A stretch of DNA of 64,000 nucleotides from Reticulitermes lucifugus (lineage: Eukaryota; Arthropoda; Insecta; Blattodea; Rhinotermitidae): assembly GCA_026260175.1 (NCBI GenBank), contig JAKCWW010001032.1:19163-83162 (forward strand), in the 5' to 3' direction. This document shows, in pieces, positions 58,142 through 64,000 of the stretch. Positions within the stretch are counted from its first letter, which is position 1; each line of letters begins with the position of its first letter. The notes beneath the pieces were generated by a model, which worked only from the letters and a program-made list of their open reading frames with translations, was not told the origin of the DNA and searched no databases. The translations under genes were made by a program, and so were the position numbers.

Positions 58142-60801
58142 ATACAGTATTTAATTAATAGTAACGAGAAAGTATGCAGCATTTAATTAATATTCAACTA
58201 GCAAAATCAACCCAAAAGTACGAAGACTTAGAGGGAATCATCTAACCTAAGGGCTACTAGTGGCAATAAATTTATTTGAGCTTACATGCCAGACCAAATG
58301 ACTGCACTGTATTACATTTTTACTCGAATCGGCTTCTTGTAACATAGGGAACAACCCGGTAGGAAAGGCTCTTCACCGGGAAAACTGACAGGTGTCACGG
58401 ACAGTGGCAGATAGAATATGTTCTCTTCCCTCGTGTAAAAATAAAATCAAAGGATGGGTTTTAAATTTCGTTAGCATGATGAAAAGCTTTTGGAGAAAGA
58501 AAATGTAATGTAATGAAGGTAACAGCATAAAAATAGCGTTAATATTGCTGAAATTAAAATTGTTGTAACGTGTGAAATTAGCGGTAAATACGAAACATAT
58601 TACAAATAATATTAGTATTATAACTCCCATATCGTGAGAGAGAACTAGCATTAACCACAACAATGGAGTCTCTCAGTGCGTACACACTATAACATTATTC
58701 ACTGCGGTATATTGTGGGTATGGAGTTAAGGCTACACAAATTATTAGGCGTGGGCAGTGTACGGAAGAAAGTGGTGGCCAGTGCCTACCATCCACCTGCT
58801 TCTGGTAGATTCTTAGGCGATTTAACGACAGCGTTTCACTTGCATACGTCTTGTAGCGTTGAATGAAATTAGAGAATGGCCACTAATTTTATGTAAACAG
58901 TTGGAAGCTGCATGTACTATGTGAAAACACTTTTCACAGATTAGTCTGAAGAGATTGCACTCGTACGAATATCGTAGTCGGTAGCGCGGCTGGGCTTCAA
59001 ACCGTAAATCTCCCGAACAAGTGACTGGAATACACTACACCAACCTGTTTGGTCGGCCACCTTCTTCTTCTGGCGCGGAAACCCCTTTGTCAATTCAGTA
59101 TGACTTAGGAAGTTAATTGTGCTGCATGGACCGCGTAGGAAAAGGGGCAGTTACTACATGCCAATGCCAGGGATTGAAACCTGGTCCTGCAGGTCATAGT
59201 TATTCTAGTAAGTTAATGCGGTGCGCTCCGTCTTCTTTGTCGCCGAAGAGACGAAGTTTAAAGCATCTAGTAGCTCGGAAGACCACTTTTGATTGTTGAC
59301 TATGTAAGATCGAAAATTTACACTTTCGTCCTTCAGGTATTTCAAACACTGTAAGACATGTCAAGTGTAAGGAATATAAAGGATCTGTGTTGTTCTACTC
59401 CACAATTTACTTTTAAAGTGTTTTTCACTCAAAACAGATATTTAGCCAGTTTTCCTGGTGATGCGCTCAGTAAAGTACACAGGCCTTGTAAAGTGATCGT
59501 TGAAGTTGCCCGATCTAAGTAAAAACTGACTTTATTCCACATATTTTTAGTAAATTCCCCAAATTCAAATTTCATGAACATCCGTTGAGCGGTTCTGGAC
59601 TTCTTTTTTATAGTATAGACAAATGTACATAGGGATAAAGCTGTTTTAATATGCGTTGCGGGTGTTTGCGAACGCGCCTAAGCAGAGGGACTCAGCAAAC
59701 TTAGAACTGTGCGAGTTCGTTCGGAATTCTTGGCAGATGAATCATCCAGCACAGACGAATTCTTGTGCAGCATTACTGCCATCTCTTGACGAAACACGAA
59801 TTGTGGGAAGGAAGCAGTAGCCACTGTTGCGTCTGTACATGTGATTGTGCTAGTTTTAACAGCAGTGAAGGAACTACGCTGTTCACTTCGCTTAGGGTTG
59901 TTGAACTAGTGCCGTTCGAGTCACTGCTTAATGCTATGAAGGCTGACTGAGAGACAGAGAGAGAAAGAAGAAAGCGAAGACCAAGGGAGTAGAGAGAGAG
60001 ACACTTTTATATGGGGGAAGAAAGAGCATCACTTGATAGAAAATTCCCAGGCTTCACCCGCTCGTCCTTCTGTTAGGAGTAGTATGAAAGTGAAAATGTA
60101 CGAAGAAAACGTTAAAGTGGTGACAGTAGTAGCTTGAGGTAAGGGTGGCGAAATTTTAATTTCTCATTAATGCTAAAACGCAAAAGCTGTAAATTTAGTT
60201 TGTCTTTGACACTAAAGCAAGGGGATTGGTTTTGATAGATTTAAATCTGGAGGGCTGCACGAGAAGCATGCAGTAGCAACTTGAAATCTTGGGAATCATC
60301 TCAATATTTACTTGAAGACAGAGGAAAACCAAGCAAACCTGTGTCGAGATGGCCGGTCGCAGGACCTTCCGGATACATACCGACTTCTAGCCAGAAGTCC
60401 GGCAAACAAAATATGAAAATCTCCTAAGGTGTGGTGTTGCCTTATTGATCATTTGAGTTACCGGGTATATACAATTTTACAATGAGAGACAGGTTCATGC
60501 TAAAACGACAGTACATTTACTACAGTTACGTAATAGCAGTACTCTGAAAATGTGGGCAACTGTACTAGAATGTTTTCGTGCTCAACTCTAACATTTTCCG
60601 TCCTCTGGAGGTTAGTGACAATGAGGTTCGAAAACTTGGAAATACTGAAGAGTGGGAAGGGGTTTAATCCGGGTCCACACATATTTGTATTATTTGTATA
60701 TACTAGCGTAAAATAATTTTAACAAACTAATCCGAATAGGAAGTTCTTGAATTTCCCAGTTTTCTTTTAAGTTAAAAGCAAATATTATGAAGTCTAATTT
60801 C
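58142..60801. other. No gene; SINE-like fragment and GA-rich tract
   Basis: The minus strand near 59190-59165 has CAGGTTTCAATCCCTGGC, a fair B box, within a likely old SINE (59000-59240). A purine-rich GAGA tract lies at 59946-60002. The minus-strand 96-codon frame at 58373-58663 is hydrophobic and unsupported. Confidence 0.45.
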
Positions 60802-60975
60802 AAGAAAAATGATACCACTCAAATAAACATGACGATACTGACGTAGTATTCAGCAATATTTTAGAAACACAGCGAAGTTGTTAAATACAAATATTGTACG
60901 AAATATTGTCTTCATTATTCTATCAATTTTGGAACTGGGAAGCACCATTTGCTATTGAAATTACGATATATCCGA
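60802..60975 (+). repeat. Left member of a widely spaced inverted repeat
   Basis: About 170 bases (ATAAACATGACGATACTGAC to AAATTACGATATATCCG) match the reverse complement of 63748-63922 at roughly 85-90 percent by eye. Confidence 0.85.
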
Positions 60976-60989
60976 CGTATGAAGGCTGA

Positions 60990-61215
60990 CGTTTATCTGC
61001 TTTATATATAAAAACTGAGTTCCTACCTCACAGAGAACACAATGAGTGTCCATTATAAAAACCTGCCGCTTAATACTGCTTATGGACATAATCGGTTTTG
61101 AGTGTAAGAATCTTATGAAACATATAGGCCTAAGTACACAGGGTGGCAAAATTCATAGTTTTTTAATGATGCAACAGATGGTACATGTAGTTACCACTGG
61201 GCGTTAAAAGGTTGA
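60990..61215 (-). repeat. Dispersed repeat, copy 2 (shared VLCEV peptide)
   Basis: Partner of 14535-14760. The minus strand encodes FIMDTHCVLCEVGTQFLYI; the other copy keeps FIM....VLCEV......YI. It begins right after the left member of the 60.8/63.8-kb inverted repeat. Confidence 0.6.
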
Positions 61216-62023
61216 ACGGGTAGGTTGCATGAGTTTTCATAAAAGGAAAACTGTGAACGTAAGCAAGTGACATAAAGCATGCGATGAAGCAAACGGAGCC
61301 TGAAAGCAGACTTGCCACTTTCGACAGCCGGTCTCTGCACACTTGCAGTGGCTGGTCGCCCAAGGCCGCCCACATCTATCGCCCTCGCACGCTATCCCTT
61401 GCAGGGGCGGACGGGACCGCTATTGCGAATTGTTTCCGTGGGCAAGCCCGTTTTGGTACCTTTATTGCCGCCACATAATGTTCAGATACACATCAGACAA
61501 ACCTTTAACGTCCCATTTGCGGCCAAGTGATTGATGATACTTTGAGAATCGGGTAGGAAGGCGTCGTGATTTATTTTAAATTTGACGTAACTAGTTTTGG
61601 GAGTAACAAACGCTCTAGAAGACCTTGAAGAGAACCCCGACTGCATATATGAAGCCAGTGACTTTCACAGGATGTTTGAGGCCATGTTATTTTCTGAATT
61701 TCGAGGTAAAAATTTCAATGTAAACTCGGGTAAACCTACTCATATTTTATTTGTTGTTGGCCTAATTTTCAGTACTCTGGTACGTCCACTACGTTTCCTT
61801 TGACTCTAAGATCTCAATGCATATTTCGCTACCTGCAGGTACTTGTGATTCACCATCCTAAGTACCATATCGAAATACCCAGTTTTAAGGTCATTTCGCT
61901 ATCTGCCTATACTTCGTATAGACAAGTGTGATTCACTGTAGGCCTGTAATAAACCTTTTCTTCAATGCTCTTTTTTGAATGCCCAATTTAATGCACACAT
62001 CACTATCTGTCTGCACATTTAAG
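61216..62023. other. No gene; local GC-rich patch 61290-61470
   Basis: Three plus-strand and two minus-strand frames overlap in the GC-rich patch; none stands out. It may be interior sequence of a mobile element bounded by the flanking repeats. Confidence 0.4.
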
Positions 62024-62298
62024 AGCCAAAACAGCTCAGTCGGTATAGTGACTACCTATGCGTTGGAAGACCGATGGATAAATCTTGTTTCGAAATCTCG
62101 CCAGAGACAGAGATGTTTCTCTTCCCGGCAGCTCCAGACCGACTCTGGGGCCTACCCAGCCTCCTGTCCGATGGGTATACAGGAATGACTGGTGTGTAAA
62201 GCAGCCGTAAAGTGTCGACGTTAATAATGACTCTCTAGTACGCCTTTATGGCATAATGTGTAATTAATCAGAGAGAAACTGTAAGTTTACCTTTACCT
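62024..62298 (+). mobile_element. SINE family B
   Basis: Head GCCAAAACAGCTCAGTCGGT, ATAGTGACTACC; B-box-like TTGTTTCGAAATCTCGCC; body CAGCTCCAGACCGACTCTGG, CAGCCTCCTGTCCGATGGGT; 3' end TTATGGCATAATGTGTAATTA then GTTTACCTTTACC. The head here is the most tRNA-like of family B (AGCTCAGTCGGTA). Confidence 0.85.
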
Positions 62299-63747
62299 AT
62301 AGGCCTAGGTACTTTTAATCGACTTAACTGCTTTTCACGAAATGTTTGTAACAAACGAAGCTTCGTTACGACTTGTCAGTTATAGTGGACATTCTTCATT
62401 AAAGTATATCTGACATTACATGCGTAAGTACAGTGGGCGACCTCTTGCAGAATTCTGCCGCCGAGTACATCATCCTAGCAGATCCACAATCCCTTTGCGC
62501 TAGGGCCGGACTTTCCTTGCAATAATAGTTAACAAAGCACCGTCTCTATAATTTTGAGGGCTTTATTCAACCGCCCTTTATATTTATAATGTTATTCCCG
62601 ACAAGTACCGGCCTGTGCTCGAACATCACGAAAATTATTCACATACAAGGGAGATGGTGTGTTATCTGTTATTATTCTATGCTTGTACACGGTATAGGCC
62701 ATATATGAAGAATTTCAGTCTGTCCTTGCATTTTCTTATCCTGTCTTGAAATTTAAAAACGCTTTGGATATGTTCTTGACAAGAAAATTGAGTAAGTCTT
62801 GCAAAAGTTTGAGACGTGGGATTCGAATAATTTTTGCAAGTGACTTTTCCAAAATTAAAAAAGTAATCAGAAAAAAGAAAACTATCTTCCTGCTCGTTTT
62901 AACTTAATATATCACGATAATTTCCCTGAACTCCGCATTATGCAACATACACCGAAATTTCTTATCTAAGTCTAGCCAAGTTTCGGATCAAAGTTGGATA
63001 CAAACTGAGGGTCCAATGCGAGGTAACGTGTTGGCTGGTCATGCCTGTCACTCAAGTTACGGGCTGTGATAGTTGAGAATGAATACTCACTTGTAGGTTG
63101 AGAGTTATGACGGCCAATTCTAATTGGATATTTCAGTGCTCTTTTTCTGTTCTTTAAGTGCGATAATAGACATCCCCGGAATAAGAAGCAAAATTGGTCA
63201 GCAGTAGACCAGGTGCACACCGCAGAGTACGTTATGTGTCAAGTTGCAAAGACAAATACAGAGCCGTTTCCAGAGGCACCCATTTCTTTGGGCCTATCCG
63301 GGGAAACAAATACCGAAAATGCATTAAACTACAAGTTAATTATACTTCGACACACATTTCTTACATATTTGTTAAGAAGCCTGTAAGAAACAGGGGGTGA
63401 TGGAATGTTGAGCTGTGGAAAAGTTGATACCTCGGAAGTGATTTGTTTGCAAACCTTGAAAGGCTTAAAGAAAACACACACAGAGCAAGGTTAGCATACA
63501 GTGGAGTGAGTGAGGTCGAACATACTGCAAATTGGGCACATTGCAAAAGGGTAGCTCTCTGTTAACAATTCTCATTTTCTCAGTGTCATTAGCCATTATA
63601 CTGTGAAATTATTTCCTGTTCAGCAGCATGTAGGCTAATAACCACCATATTTTGAAATCATTTATGAAGTCTGAATAATCTCTTATGGAAGAGCGTTTTA
63701 AATACTTTCAACCGACACCAAAGTTATTTCTTTCCTATAATAGGTCC
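62299..63747. other. No feature recognised
   Basis: AT-rich. The 82-codon minus frame at 62972-63220 has no assignable motif. Confidence 0.5.
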
Positions 63748-63922
63748 CGAGATATCGTAATTTCAAGAGCAACTGGTGCTTTCCAGTTCCGATATTAATA
63801 GAATAATGAAGAAAATATTTCGTACAATGTTTTTATTTTAACAACTTCGCCGTGTTTCTAAAATATTGCTGAATACTACGTCAGTATCGTCATGTTTATT
63901 TCAATGTTTATTTCTTGAGAAG
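63748..63922 (-). repeat. Right member of a widely spaced inverted repeat
   Basis: Reverse complement of 60802-60975. It is immediately followed by a LINE 3' end (63925 onward). Confidence 0.85.
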
Positions 63923-63924
63923 CT

Positions 63925-64000
63925 AGCAGGTCGTCAACTAGTCAAGAAATTCCCCGCGTTTTATGGAACCCGAAGGTTCATTACCGTATTCACAAGAGCC
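63925..64000 (-). mobile_element. 3' end of a LINE extending beyond the window
   Basis: The minus strand reads ATGAACCTTCGGGTTCCATA, AAACGCGGGGAATTTCTTGA, the end of the coding region (MNLRVP then stop) and tail of the same LINE type as at 8885-10610. The body lies past position 64000. Confidence 0.7.

Overview
This is an AT-rich eukaryotic nuclear window, almost entirely non-coding. Short decayed ORFs, many tRNA-derived SINEs with target-site duplications, a decayed endonuclease/reverse-transcriptase LINE, a hAT-type miniature element, a mariner remnant and fold-back repeats all point to a large, repeat-rich insect genome. The LINE and SINE style suggests a cockroach or termite (Blattodea), but that is recognition from memory and was not tested by search. 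No operons, bacterial genes, CRISPR array or confident classical tRNA/rRNA gene were found.

Layout. 0-8 kb: mostly unique-looking AT-rich DNA with a SINE around an assembly gap (2.6-2.9 kb), a fold-back repeat (5.2 kb), a candidate protein-coding exon on the minus strand (6.35-6.60 kb) and SINE pieces. 8.9-10.6 kb: internally deleted LINE, minus strand. 12-18 kb: SINE, a 357-bp fold-back element, LINE fragments, and a 516-bp hAT miniature element inserted into one of them with a perfect 8-bp target duplication. 19-35 kb: minisatellites (about 48 and 134 bp units) and a run of SINEs, including three same-strand copies of one family within 2 kb. 35-45 kb: mostly featureless. 45.5 kb: a 364-bp fold-back element whose two arms each carry a hammerhead-ribozyme-like sequence. 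46-50 kb: several SINE families. 51.36-52.36 kb: the one strong coding region, a GC-rich 331-codon minus-strand reading frame with His-, Gln- and Pro-rich tracts, probably one large exon of an insect gene of unknown function. 53-64 kb: fold-back elements, SINEs, a mariner remnant, a widely spaced inverted repeat and the 3' end of another LINE running off the window.

The two coding candidates (6.4 kb and 51.4-52.4 kb) are both on the minus strand. They could belong to one gene with a very long intron, but nothing in the sequence proves it. The most interesting recurring signal is the hammerhead-like core CTGANGA - hairpin - GAAAC, intact in some copies and decayed in others, found in several unrelated-looking fold-back repeats. 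Boundaries of old repeats are approximate.
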